The notes under the pieces were generated by a model. That model searched no databases. It was not told the DNA's origin and was given only the letters and a program-made list of their open reading frames with translations. Of a DNA stretch of 64,000 nt, positions 42,307 to 51,518 are shown piece after piece (positions within the stretch are counted from its first letter, which is position 1; each line of letters starts with the position of its first letter). The translations under genes were made by a program, and so were the position numbers. This DNA is from MFD04716-140 sp963703125 (lineage in GTDB: Bacteria; Bacteroidota; Bacteroidia; Flavobacteriales; Flavobacteriaceae). Where the stretch lies: NCBI GenBank assembly GCA_963703125.1, contig OY969790.1:806001-870000 (forward strand), in the 5' to 3' direction.

Positions 42307-44949
42307 ATGGAAAAAATTACTCAAGAGCAGAAAAGATTAAAAGAGAACAACGATGGCGAAAAGGATTGGCATCGCTGGGGGCCATACCTCAGTGAACGTC
42401 AATGGGGTACTGTAAGAGAGGATTACAGTGCAAATGGTGACGCCTGGAACTATTTCTCACATGACCATGCCCGCAGTAGAGCTTATCGCTGGGGTGAGGA
42501 TGGTATTGCCGGAATATCGGACCGTTATTGCAATATCTGCTTTTCGTTGGGGATGTGGAACGGTAAGGACCCCATTTTAAAAGAAAGACTTTATGGTCTT
42601 ACAGGACCTGAAGGAAACCACGGAGAGGACGTAAAAGAGCTCTATTATTACCTAGAGAATACCCCTACGCATTCTTACATGAAGCACCTTTATAAGTATC
42701 CTCAGGGTGAATTTCCATATGTTCCGATCCGGGATATAAATTCTTCAAGGAATCGGGAAGAGCTTGAATTTGAACTTTTGGATACAGGCACCATGGACAA
42801 TGATGCATATTTTGATGTCGAAACTGAATATGCCAAGGCCGACGATGAGGATATCCTAATTAAAATCACCGCGACCAATAGAAGTAAAGCCACCTCCGAA
42901 ATTCATTTACTCCCAACTCTTTGGATTCGTAATTATTGGAGCTTTAGGGAAATGGGCAATAGACCCGTCATTCGAAACCTTCAAAACAAAAAAACGCCAA
43001 ATGTAACGGTTAGCCATAAGTATGTTGGGGATTACACACTCTATTTTGAAGAGCCCAAAAAATTGCTTTTTACTGAAAATGAGACCAACATGGAGCGAAT
43101 TTTTAACAGTCCAAATGACCATCCTTATAAAAAGGATTTGTTCCATCATTCTGTAATTAATGGTGATTTCACCTTAACAGACCTAAAAGGCGAAGGAACT
43201 AAGTTTGCACCCTATTATCTTTTAAAATTAAAGGGCGGCGAATCAAGATCCGTTAAATTAAGACTTACCAAGTCATCATTTGAGAATCCGCTTGACGACA
43301 ATTTTGACACCATCTTTAAAACTCGACAAATAGAATGCGCAGAGTTCTATACCAATATTGGCAAAAACAAGGACGCAGATCTTTCCAACATTCAACGACA
43401 GGCCTTCGCTGGACTTTTATGGACGAAACAGTACTACAATTATGATGTGGAAACCTGGTTGAACGGAGATCCAAAAGGACCACCATCGCCCTTTGAAAGA
43501 CGTATTGGCAGAAACTGTACTTGGAAAACACTTAGAAGCCATGACATCCTATCCATGCCCGATACATGGGAATACCCCTGGTACGCTGCTTGGGATTCTG
43601 CTTTTCACTGTGTCTCTTTTGCGCTAATTGATCCAGAATTCGCAAAACATCAGCTTTTGCTATTCACGAAAGAATGGTATATGGCCCCGAATGGTCAAAT
43701 ACCTGCCTATGAATGGTCCTTTAGTGATGTAAATCCTCCCGTTCAAGCTTGGTCCGCTATTGAAATCTTTAAAATTGAAAGGCAAAAAGGGGGTTATGGC
43801 GATATTAAATTTTTGAAACGCATGTTCAACAAACTGGCACTCAACTTCACTTGGTGGGTAAATAGGTTGGACAACAGACAAAACAATGTCTTTGAGGGAG
43901 GTTTCCTGGGGCTGGATAATATTGGTGTCTTTGATAGAAGCCATGGAATTCCTGGTCACGGTATTTTGGAACAAGTAGATGGTACTTCTTGGATGGCACT
44001 TTATTGTTTGAGCATGTTAGAAATTAGTCTCGAAATAGCATTGGTAGATGACACCTATGTAGATATGGCCACCAAGTATTTTGGGCATTTTGTTTTTATT
44101 GCGGAATCGCTCAATAAGATCAGCAATGAGGATGATGGCACTTGGGATGATAAAGAAGGCTTTTTTTACGATAAATTAATTCTTGCGAGTGGCGAATCAA
44201 TTCCTATCAAAATTAGGAGCATTGCCGGCCTACTTTCCTTGAATGCCGTATTGCATATAACCAAGGAAACTCTGGATAAATTGCCCAGGTTTAAAAAAAG
44301 TGTTGAATGGTTTCGAAAATATAGAATTGAAACTCTTAAATTTCCTGTTGTCGAAGATTTTGCCGAAGGAGAGGATTTACTTTTGACATTGGTGCCGCGA
44401 GAACGCATGAAGATTTTAATGAAAACAATTTTGAATGAAGGCGAATTTCTGAGTCCTTATGGCATTCGATCACTTTCCAAAGTTCATGAAAACCCTTATC
44501 ACATAAACATTGAGAAGGTAGATTATAGCATTAGCTATGAGCCTGGCGAATCTACAACCCCTCTTTTTGGTGGCAACTCCAATTGGCGGGGACCCATCTG
44601 GATGCCGCTCAATTACCTTTATATTCAATCGTTAAGGGAATTTTACAATTATTGCGGACCTACGATGAAATTCGAATGTCCAACTGGGAGCAATAATCAC
44701 ATGGATCTAAACCAAATCGCCGATGATTTAGGCAGGAGGCTTATTTCAATCTTTACAAAGGACGATCGGGGGAATCGACCAGTGAACGCATTACATTCTG
44801 AAACCTATAAAAAGGAACATTTTAAGGACCATTTGCTCTTTTATGAGTATTTTCATGGAGATACCGGTAGAGGAATAGGCGCCACCCATCAAACCGGGTG
44901 GACGGCTTTGGTCGCCAATTTAATAGATGAAATTGATCACGGTAAATAG
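42307..44949 (+). CDS. GH63 / MGH1-like glycoside hydrolase, probable cytosolic glucosidase
   Basis: An 880-residue enzyme without a signal peptide, so probably cytosolic. The N-terminal part (RWGPYLSERQWGTVREDYSA, about residues 25-44) and the (alpha/alpha)6-barrel C-terminal part match the GH63 and MGH1-like clan, whose members cleave alpha-glucosides or mannosyl/glucosyl-glycerate with inversion. The region around residue 422-435 (YPWYAAWDSAFHCVSF) holds the aspartate expected as general acid. YEWSFSDVNPPVQAWSAIEI lines the active site, and the late SPYGIRSLSKVH and GPIWMPLNYLY segments match the barrel end. The true substrate is unknown. It is divergent from rimP and followed by a 366-bp gap before tRNA-Gln. 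Confidence 0.82.
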   Translation: MEKITQEQKRLKENNDGEKDWHRWGPYLSERQWGTVREDYSANGDAWNYFSHDHARSRAYRWGEDGIAGISDRYCNICFSLGMWNGKDPILKERLYGLTGPEGNHGEDVKELYYYLENTPTHSYMKHLYKYPQGEFPYVPIRDINSSRNREELEFELLDTGTMDNDAYFDVETEYAKADDEDILIKITATNRSKATSEIHLLPTLWIRNYWSFREMGNRPVIRNLQNKKTPNVTVSHKYVGDYTLYFEEPKKLLFTENETNMERIFNSPNDHPYKKDLFHHSVINGDFTLTDLKGEGTKFAPYYLLKLKGGESRSVKLRLTKSSFENPLDDNFDTIFKTRQIECAEFYTNIGKNKDADLSNIQRQAFAGLLWTKQYYNYDVETWLNGDPKGPPSPFERRIGRNCTWKTLRSHDILSMPDTWEYPWYAAWDSAFHCVSFALIDPEFAKHQLLLFTKEWYMAPNGQIPAYEWSFSDVNPPVQAWSAIEIFKIERQKGGYGDIKFLKRMFNKLALNFTWWVNRLDNRQNNVFEGGFLGLDNIGVFDRSHGIPGHGILEQVDGTSWMALYCLSMLEISLEIALVDDTYVDMATKYFGHFVFIAESLNKISNEDDGTWDDKEGFFYDKLILASGESIPIKIRSIAGLLSLNAVLHITKETLDKLPRFKKSVEWFRKYRIETLKFPVVEDFAEGEDLLLTLVPRERMKILMKTILNEGEFLSPYGIRSLSKVHENPYHINIEKVDYSISYEPGESTTPLFGGNSNWRGPIWMPLNYLYIQSLREFYNYCGPTMKFECPTGSNNHMDLNQIADDLGRRLISIFTKDDRGNRPVNALHSETYKKEHFKDHLLFYEYFHGDTGRGIGATHQTGWTALVANLIDEIDHGK

Positions 44950-45315
44950 GCTCGCCCTTAATTTCAAATTATCAATCCAACATCTCCAAACTATTGAATT
45001 CCATAAGACAATTTATCACCTTATGAACCTATGAATATAAAGTTCATGGGCATTGTTCTATTTACTGGAACGCCCCTGAACTTTCGGTGGGCTAAAGACC
45101 TTAAGGGGTGGCAAACAAAATTAAGGGGAAGTGAAATGAAAATATACCTTTTGCCATTTGGGATGTAAATAGGCAAAGACCTCCGTAAATTTAATGTTTG
45201 ATTTTTTGTGATATTCAAAAAGTGTGGTAGAAATGTTGGAGAACATTACAAGCGAGTCAATTCAAAATAATAAATCCCAACATCTTTAGACATTGAGATT
45301 TTTTATTAATTTTTG
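44950..45315. other. Intergenic region after the GH63-like gene
   Basis: About 366 bp with no supportable gene. A weak inverted repeat ATGAAC...GTTCAT (about 45023-45046) is present, but without a T tract. The nonamer CCAACATCT occurs twice, near 44977 and 45280. Nothing else was recognised. Confidence 0.4.
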
Positions 45316-45387
45316 TTGGCCTACTAGGACTCGAACCTAGAACGACTGGACCAAAACCAGCTGTGTTACCAATTACACCATAGGCCA
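45316..45387 (-). tRNA. tRNA-Gln (anticodon TTG)
   Basis: A 72-nt cloverleaf on the minus strand. The acceptor stem TGGCCTA (45381-45387) pairs fully with TAGGCCA (45317-45323), with discriminator A at 45316. The anticodon arm is GCTGG-TTTTGGT-CCAGT, giving anticodon TTG for CAA codons. The T arm contains GGTTCGAGTCC. CCA is not encoded. A full-consensus promoter lies 43 bp upstream. Confidence 0.96.
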
Positions 45388-45429
45388 ATACCTAACTCTA
45401 TTCCAAGCTTGTTTTAGCTTAAGAGCGTG

Positions 45430-45460
45430 CAAATTTAGTACAAAGTTTGGTTTGCACAAA
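45430..45460 (-). promoter_or_regulatory. Promoter of tRNA-Gln, full Bacteroidetes consensus
   Basis: TTTG (45457-45460), a 19-bp spacer and TAAATTTG (45430-45437), all read on the minus strand, match the TTTG-N19-TAnnTTTG consensus without a mismatch. The predicted start leaves a leader of roughly 35 nt before the tRNA. Confidence 0.8.
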
Positions 45461-45581
45461 CATTTTTGACTACAATAATGGATAAATGTACCTGTTCCTT
45501 CTTGTTAAAGCTTTATGAAAAATGTATTCCCATATATATTTTAATTAGTAAATTCGCCACGTTCGATAAACCTTAGAATAC

Positions 45582-48500
45582 ATGTTTTCAAAGAACTTCG
45601 AGAAATGGGACACCATCTTCGGATGGGTCATTTTTTTTATAGCCCTTGTTATCTACTTAATTACAGTTGAACCTACTAGTAGTTTTTGGGATGCTGGGGA
45701 ATATATTGCCACTTCTGCCAAGCTTCAGGTAGGTCACCCCCCGGGAGCGCCTTTGCTTCAGATGATCGGTGCTTTTTTTGCCATGTTCGCTTTCGGAAAT
45801 GAGCAATTGGTAGCAAGAATGGTAAATCATGTTTCAGGGGTTTCAAGTGCTTTCACGATTCTTTTTATGTTCTGGACGATCACCAATCTTACCCGAAAGT
45901 TAATCGGCAAAGATGAACCGCTTACGAATAGCAAGAGCATCGCCGTATTGGGAAGTGGACTTATTGGTAGTTTGGCGTTTACGTTCTCTGACAGTTTTTG
46001 GTTCAATGCCGTAGAAACTGAAGTATATTCAATGGCTAGTTTTATTATGGCTTTGTTACTTTGGATGGGTCTAAAATGGACGGACAATCTCGATGATCCA
46101 AGAGGAAATAAATGGTTGGTATTGATTTCTTTTGTGATCGGTTTGACTTTCGGAATTCAATTTATGGGCTTTTTGGCCATACCTTCCATAGGCTTGTTAT
46201 ATTACTTTAAAACCTATCAAACTACCACAGTAAAGAATTTCTTGATAGCCAACATTGCGGTGATTGCTATATTAATGCTGGTATATAAATTCTCCTTGAC
46301 CTACGTCTTGAAGGTTTTTGGGTGGGGCGAAGTATTTTTTATAAATAGTATTGGCTTGCCCTTTAATTCGGGCTCCATCATTATTGGGTTGCTTTTTGTT
46401 GCGGCTTTCTATTTTGGTTTGAGCTATACCCGAAAGCATAATTTTAAGACAGCCAACACAATTGTCCTTTGTTTAATGTTCTTGCTTTTCGGCTTCTCCT
46501 CTTGGATCATGCTACCCATACGTGCCAATGCAAATGTGGTCATAAATGAAAATAATCCATCTGATGCAAGGTCTCTATTGGCATATTACAACAGGGAACA
46601 ATATCCTGGGGTTGACAGCCCTTTTTATGGCACCTATTATTCTGATATGTTCGCCCCGGCCGGGGATGACAAGGATGAGAAACCCAAGTACGAAAAAGAT
46701 GAAACTTTGGGTAAATACATTATTGTAAACCACTATAAAAATGCCCTTCAAGGTCCTAATCCTGATCATGTTGGATTGCTTCCCAGAATGTGGAGCAGCC
46801 AAAATGCCGAGAACTACATGCAGTATTTTGGACCCTTGGAGTTCAAAATGAAACAATCCAATGAAGAGTTGCGAAAAGCGGTAGAACAGATCAAATCAGG
46901 ATTTGCCAATGGTGAGATCGATGCTGAACAATATATAGGTTTCCTAAAGCGCTTTGGGGAATATTTGGAAGTTCAACCGCCAACTGTTTGGCAAAACATA
47001 AAATATATGTTCGAGTTTCAATTCGGGTATATGTATTGGCGCTATTTTATGTGGAACTATGTGGGCAAACAAAACGATGTACAGGGAAAATACAATGATA
47101 ATGGCAACTGGCTAAGTGGCATTAATTTTATTGACAGTATGCGTTTGGGCAGCCAGGATAACCTACCCGGTGACATTGCCGATAACAAAGCCCGAAATAC
47201 GTACTATTTTTTACCCCTCATATTAGGTCTTATTGGATTGATATTCCAAATCTCCAAAAATCCAAAACAGTTTTGGGTCTTGCTCGTTTTCTTTTTGTTT
47301 ACCGGACTAGCCATTCAGTTTTATACAAATCCTGGAATTTTCCAACCAAGGGAAAGGGATTATTCTTTGGTCGGCTCCTTTTACATATTTGCAATTTGGA
47401 TCGGCATTGGGGTCTATGGCCTCTACGATGAATTCAAAAAATGGCTTACACCAAAAATATTGGCCCCTGTGGTCATACTCATTTGTCTTCTTGCCGTCCC
47501 GTCGGTGATGGCCTATCAGAATTGGGATGATCACGACCGATCCAATCGATTTACGGCAAGGGCATCTGCAAAAGCCTATTTGGACTCTTGCGAGGAAAAT
47601 GCGGGCGCCATTCTTTTCACCATTGGCGACAACGATACTTTTCCGCTCTGGTATGCCCAAGAAATTGAGAATTACAGAACAGATGTACGTATTGTTTGCA
47701 CTAGCCTTTTCGAGACGGACTGGTATGTGGACCAAATGAAACGAAAAGCATATGAAAGTGACCCAATCCCTTCTCAAATAGCCCATGACAGATATCGATG
47801 GGGTTCAAGAGATGTGCTGTATTTCCAGGAAGCTACAGAAAATAGATGGCCCATTAAGGATTTTATCAATTGGATAGATAGTGACAAACCACAGACCAAA
47901 TTGAGACATATTTTGCAACAGAAAGGGGCTGACTTGAGTCAATATTCCGAGAATACCTTGAACATCGTCTATTACCCCACCAATAAGATCCGTATTCCTG
48001 TCAATAAGAAAAATGTGCTTGAAACTGGACTGGTAAAAGCAAAGGATTCTGCACTAATTGTTGATTATATAGATATTGACCTACCTACCAGCGCAATCAC
48101 AAAAAAGAGTATGATGATGTTAGATCTTGTAGCCAATAATGACTGGAAACGCCCCCTTTATTTTTCTGGCGGTAGCTTTGATGATTCCGAATTTATTTGG
48201 ATGAAGGACTATTTGCAGTTAGATGGGATGAACTATAAACTGGTCCCAATCAAAACAAAGCGAAGAAATTCGTTTGATATGGGCCGTATTGATTCTGACC
48301 TAATGTATGACATAGTCAAGAAATGGGATTGGGGAAACTCTGGAAGTCCAGACATTTATCACGATCCACAGACGCGCATTCAAGGAATATCATATAGAAG
48401 CAATCTGGCGCGTTTGACCGAAACACTTCTGGCAGAAAATAAGATAGACAAGGCCAAGGAAATTATAGATATGGCAATGGATAACATGCCCGTTGACTAT

Positions 48501-48947
48501 TTTGGATATTACACTTTTGTGGAACCTTTTGTAGATGGCTATTACAAAGTGGGAGAAACAACAAAAGCGCGCGAGCTTTATGAAAAAGTAAAGACAAAAT
48601 ATCAGGAAAGACTGCAGTACTATTCAGGATTGACGATGGATGCCCAATATGCTAAAATTGACGATATCATCGCCGACATGGAAGCCTATCGAAGAAACAT
48701 TGATGTTTTGATCAATAACAATGACCGTGAAATGGCCGAAAAGGAGACTTTGATTTTCAATGAATACATTGACAAATTCGGTCATTTTTATAAAGAAGAT
48801 GACCTGGATGCACCATCTCCAGAAGGTAATCCCGATCTTCAAGACACTACGCCTATAATCGATACTATTGCAATAGACGCTACCAAAGTGGAAGACTTGG
48901 AAGGTTCCGAAGAACTAAAAGATACGGTGTTGATTCAAGAGAATTAA
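45582..48947 (+). CDS. DUF2723 membrane protein, probable GT-C type glycosyltransferase (GT117)
   Basis: An 1121-residue membrane protein. The first two thirds hold about 12 hydrophobic segments. The first loop carries SSFWDAGEYIATSAKLQVGH (about residues 33-52), where the D-x-G-E acidic pair matches the catalytic position of GT-C enzymes such as protein O-mannosyltransferases. The C-terminal third is soluble, with TPR-like helices around NKIDKAKEIIDMAMDNMPVD and GETTKARELYEKVKTKYQ. Members are nearly universal in Bacteroidota and are implicated in protein O-glycosylation, but the exact acceptor here is inference. It stands alone, preceded by TAAATTCG (45548-45555), a near -7 element. Confidence 0.88.
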   Translation: MFSKNFEKWDTIFGWVIFFIALVIYLITVEPTSSFWDAGEYIATSAKLQVGHPPGAPLLQMIGAFFAMFAFGNEQLVARMVNHVSGVSSAFTILFMFWTITNLTRKLIGKDEPLTNSKSIAVLGSGLIGSLAFTFSDSFWFNAVETEVYSMASFIMALLLWMGLKWTDNLDDPRGNKWLVLISFVIGLTFGIQFMGFLAIPSIGLLYYFKTYQTTTVKNFLIANIAVIAILMLVYKFSLTYVLKVFGWGEVFFINSIGLPFNSGSIIIGLLFVAAFYFGLSYTRKHNFKTANTIVLCLMFLLFGFSSWIMLPIRANANVVINENNPSDARSLLAYYNREQYPGVDSPFYGTYYSDMFAPAGDDKDEKPKYEKDETLGKYIIVNHYKNALQGPNPDHVGLLPRMWSSQNAENYMQYFGPLEFKMKQSNEELRKAVEQIKSGFANGEIDAEQYIGFLKRFGEYLEVQPPTVWQNIKYMFEFQFGYMYWRYFMWNYVGKQNDVQGKYNDNGNWLSGINFIDSMRLGSQDNLPGDIADNKARNTYYFLPLILGLIGLIFQISKNPKQFWVLLVFFLFTGLAIQFYTNPGIFQPRERDYSLVGSFYIFAIWIGIGVYGLYDEFKKWLTPKILAPVVILICLLAVPSVMAYQNWDDHDRSNRFTARASAKAYLDSCEENAGAILFTIGDNDTFPLWYAQEIENYRTDVRIVCTSLFETDWYVDQMKRKAYESDPIPSQIAHDRYRWGSRDVLYFQEATENRWPIKDFINWIDSDKPQTKLRHILQQKGADLSQYSENTLNIVYYPTNKIRIPVNKKNVLETGLVKAKDSALIVDYIDIDLPTSAITKKSMMMLDLVANNDWKRPLYFSGGSFDDSEFIWMKDYLQLDGMNYKLVPIKTKRRNSFDMGRIDSDLMYDIVKKWDWGNSGSPDIYHDPQTRIQGISYRSNLARLTETLLAENKIDKAKEIIDMAMDNMPVDYFGYYTFVEPFVDGYYKVGETTKARELYEKVKTKYQERLQYYSGLTMDAQYAKIDDIIADMEAYRRNIDVLINNNDREMAEKETLIFNEYIDKFGHFYKEDDLDAPSPEGNPDLQDTTPIIDTIAIDATKVEDLEGSEELKDTVLIQEN

Positions 48948-49081
48948 AAATTAGCTTTGTCCCATACCCTGTATCTGGGGTGCCAGCTGAAATTTTGAAC
49001 AATCTATTTTTGTCTACGAGTGTCAAAAAACAGTCCGTAAATGATTGTAATTATCGGACTTTGCGATATAGCCCAAATTTA

Positions 49082-49378
49082 TTAAATGTATTCGCCCAAG
49101 ATGCCTATTAGGGTATTGGCATCTTGCTCACCGCTTTGACGCCATACCATCTCGCCTTTTTTGTAGATCATGAGTGTTGGCAAACCTTTTACACGCAAAG
49201 CCTGGGACAATTCCTTGTTCTTGTCAACATCGATCTTAATCACTTTTCCCTTATCTCCCAAAGCAGCCGCCACATCGCGAAGAACTGCGTGCATTGCGGT
49301 AGATTGTTCATTCCATTCTGCGTAAAAGTCCAGCAGTACAGGAACTTTTAAATCTATTAGATCGCCAAATTTTGACAT
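49082..49378 (-). CDS. Thioredoxin-fold protein lacking the active-site cysteines
   Basis: A 98-residue protein with a clear thioredoxin fold. VPVLLDFYAEW leads into the active-site helix, KVIKIDVDKNKELSQALRVK forms the middle, and GLPTLMIYKKGEMVWRQSGE contains the cis-proline strand. The usual W-C-G-P-C site is replaced by W22-N-E-Q-S26, and the protein has no cysteine at all, so it cannot act as a disulfide reductase. It may be a structural or partner-binding member. No signal peptide is present, so it is cytosolic. It stands alone with its own near-consensus promoter. Confidence 0.85.
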   Translation of the reverse strand: MSKFGDLIDLKVPVLLDFYAEWNEQSTAMHAVLRDVAAALGDKGKVIKIDVDKNKELSQALRVKGLPTLMIYKKGEMVWRQSGEQDANTLIGILGEYI

Positions 49379-49401
49379 AATGTAAGCATTGCGTTATGCG
49401 C

Positions 49402-49431
49402 CAAATGTAGTAAAAAATGTGAAAAAACAAC
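49402..49431 (-). promoter_or_regulatory. Promoter of the thioredoxin-fold gene
   Basis: Minus-strand TACATTTG (49402-49409) fits TAnnTTTG; GTTG at 49428-49431 fits three of four bases of the -33 element with an 18-bp spacer. It lies 24 bp before the start. Confidence 0.5.
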
Positions 49432-49469
49432 CGCTATGCCTGTTTTTGTGCCATTGCTTTTCGAGAAAA

Positions 49470-50699
49470 TTAAACAACGGACTTCTTTTTCAAGGTAATT
49501 ACTGAAATTTCAGGCCAAATTCCTACCCTGCCCGGATAGCCCAAAAAGCCAAAACCGCGGTTCACGTTGATCTTCTGTCCCAATTCTTCATAAATACCCG
49601 CCCAATACTTGTACCGCCATTTAACAGGGCTCCATTTTACCCACCCGGGAATCTCTATACCAAACTGCATGCCGTGTGTATGGCCGCTCAAGGTCAAATG
49701 GTAGTGGAAATCATCGTGGAGCACAACATCTTCCCAATGCGATGGATCATGGCTCAACAATATTTTAAAATCATCTTTTGAAATACCACTTGAAGCTTTT
49801 TTAAGGTCGCCCGCCTTTTTGAATCCGCCCCTTCCCCAATTCTCAACGCCTATCAGGGCGATTCGGTCGTTTCCTTTCTCAAGATAACGACTGTCGTTCA
49901 ACAAAAGATCAAAGCCTATTTCTTTTTGAAGTTCTATTAGCGCTTTCAGGTTTTCACTTTTTAGCGCTTCGGTTTTCCAATCAACATAATCGCCATAGTC
50001 ATGATTGCCCAATATGGAAAATTTACCGTCTTTAGCTTCCAGTGATGCAAAAAGCTCTTTCCAAGGATACATTTCCTCAGCCTTATTGTTTACCATGTCC
50101 CCCGTAAAAAAAAGCACATCACTTTTTTGTTTGTTTACCAGGTCAATTGCATATTCAATTTTGGCACGATCATCGAAACTACCACTATGAACGTCTGAAA
50201 TCTGTGTTATCTGATATCCGTCAAAAGCATCCGGCAGGTCATCAAATTCCAAGTTGTATTTTAAAACCTTAAAATTATACTTGCCCCTATACATACCGTA
50301 CAACAAAGCACTAAAAGGAATTGCGGCAATTCCCAAACCGATCATACTTAAAAACCGTCTTCGCTCCGGTAGATTGAATTCTTTTGTACCTCCAAATACC
50401 CTATGATAAGTACCGGATACCAACCGAAAAATATCTTCGGAGAAAAGAAATAGAATCGTAATCAGCTGAAAGGTGATAGCGGTTATCAAAAACCCAAATG
50501 CATAACTTTTAGGTATGCTCAAAACTCGACCATCATCACCCCCAAGGGCAAACTGATACACAAAATTTCCTAGAACCAGCAGTGATATCGCAATGAACAG
50601 GTAATAGACCCAAGGATATCTGGATACCGTTTTTAGAGCTTGAAGGGAATAAAGACTTAATGCGAGGTAAACTGATATGAAGATGATCCAACGTAGCAT
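49470..50699 (-). CDS. Membrane-anchored metallophosphoesterase (YkuE/YaeI-like)
   Basis: A 409-residue protein with four N-terminal hydrophobic segments (about residues 3-17, 30-52, 70-92 and 117-135) and a C-terminal calcineurin-like phosphoesterase domain. All metal-binding motifs are intact: QISDVHSGSFDD, FFTGDMVNN, ILGNHDYGDY, ILLSHDPSHW and LTLSGHTHGMQ. The C-terminal NVNRGFGFLGYPGRVGIWPE block is typical of the YkuE/YaeI subgroup, some members of which hydrolyse lipid-linked diphosphates, but the substrate is not shown here. Its start lies only 12 bp after a -7 element. It stands between the thioredoxin-fold gene and cutC. Confidence 0.88.
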   Translation of the reverse strand: MLRWIIFISVYLALSLYSLQALKTVSRYPWVYYLFIAISLLVLGNFVYQFALGGDDGRVLSIPKSYAFGFLITAITFQLITILFLFSEDIFRLVSGTYHRVFGGTKEFNLPERRRFLSMIGLGIAAIPFSALLYGMYRGKYNFKVLKYNLEFDDLPDAFDGYQITQISDVHSGSFDDRAKIEYAIDLVNKQKSDVLFFTGDMVNNKAEEMYPWKELFASLEAKDGKFSILGNHDYGDYVDWKTEALKSENLKALIELQKEIGFDLLLNDSRYLEKGNDRIALIGVENWGRGGFKKAGDLKKASSGISKDDFKILLSHDPSHWEDVVLHDDFHYHLTLSGHTHGMQFGIEIPGWVKWSPVKWRYKYWAGIYEELGQKINVNRGFGFLGYPGRVGIWPEISVITLKKKSVV

Positions 50700-50711
50700 T
50701 CCGTTTTTTTA

Positions 50712-50719
50712 CAAAGGTA
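50712..50719 (-). promoter_or_regulatory. Candidate -7 element for the metallophosphoesterase gene
   Basis: Minus-strand TACCTTTG matches TAnnTTTG and ends 12 bp before the start codon; the -33 element is weak. Confidence 0.4.
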
Positions 50720-50754
50720 TTTTTAATAAAGGTTTCTCGGCGACCAATTACATT

Positions 50755-51477
50755 TTATTTAACTCCATTTACAATATCACGGATAATTTTTAAATCCGTA
50801 ATGGCAAGCTCGTCATCCCTCAAGAATGAAGGCGAATTCATTGAAACATTTGGCATAGAGGTTAATGTTCTATGGAATTGAACACCAGAGAGATGGATAA
50901 CTTTGAATCCATTTTCTTTAAATAAATTAATATTATCGGTACGAACTCCCCCACCGGGCATTATTTTACATTTGGTCGCTTTCTTGTTCAATTTTGAAAG
51001 GAGATCTATTCCCTCCGGTGCAGAAACCCTTTGCCCTGATGAAAGAATATAATCTATTCCCAATGCTTCCAATTCGGCTAAAGTTCCAAATGGATCCTTT
51101 ACCCAATCAAATGCCCTGTGAAAAGTAAACTTCAATCCCTTTGATGCCTCTACCAATTCACGGGTTTTATTTAGATCCAAAGTAAAATCACTATGTAGTG
51201 CTCCTGATACGATGCCATCAAAACCCAGCTCAATGCACAAAGCTATGTCACTTTTCATAATTTCAAACTCCTTCTCGGAATAGGTAAAATCCCCGCTCCG
51301 GGGCCGGATAAGCACGTGAACTGGAATTGAAATTTCCTGTTTTACCTTTTTCAGGAGTCCGTATGAAGGCGTAATACCACCTACCGCAAGTTCGGAACAA
51401 AGTTCAATTCGGTCAGCTCTAGCTTTTTGTGCATTGAGGGCAGATTCCAAGGAATTCGCGCAAACTTCTACCAGCAT
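50755..51477 (-). CDS. cutC: Copper homeostasis protein CutC family
   Basis: A TIM-barrel protein of 240 residues from the start MLVEVCANSLESALNAQKA, preferred over an ATG 33 bp upstream because homologues begin here. The family signature RADRIELCSELAVGGITPSYG and the late IMPGGGVRTDNI loop are present. CutC was linked to copper tolerance in Escherichia coli, but the copper role is disputed and no enzymatic reaction is established for most members. There are no copper-binding clusters in this sequence. It is divergent from the glycosylasparaginase gene, with about 40 bp between starts, so the promoters must overlap. Confidence 0.9.
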   Translation of the reverse strand: MLVEVCANSLESALNAQKARADRIELCSELAVGGITPSYGLLKKVKQEISIPVHVLIRPRSGDFTYSEKEFEIMKSDIALCIELGFDGIVSGALHSDFTLDLNKTRELVEASKGLKFTFHRAFDWVKDPFGTLAELEALGIDYILSSGQRVSAPEGIDLLSKLNKKATKCKIMPGGGVRTDNINLFKENGFKVIHLSGVQFHRTLTSMPNVSMNSPSFLRDDELAITDLKIIRDIVNGVK

Positions 51478-51518
51478 TTTCCCTATATTTAGTGCCCTAA
51501 AAGTAAACAACGCAATTC

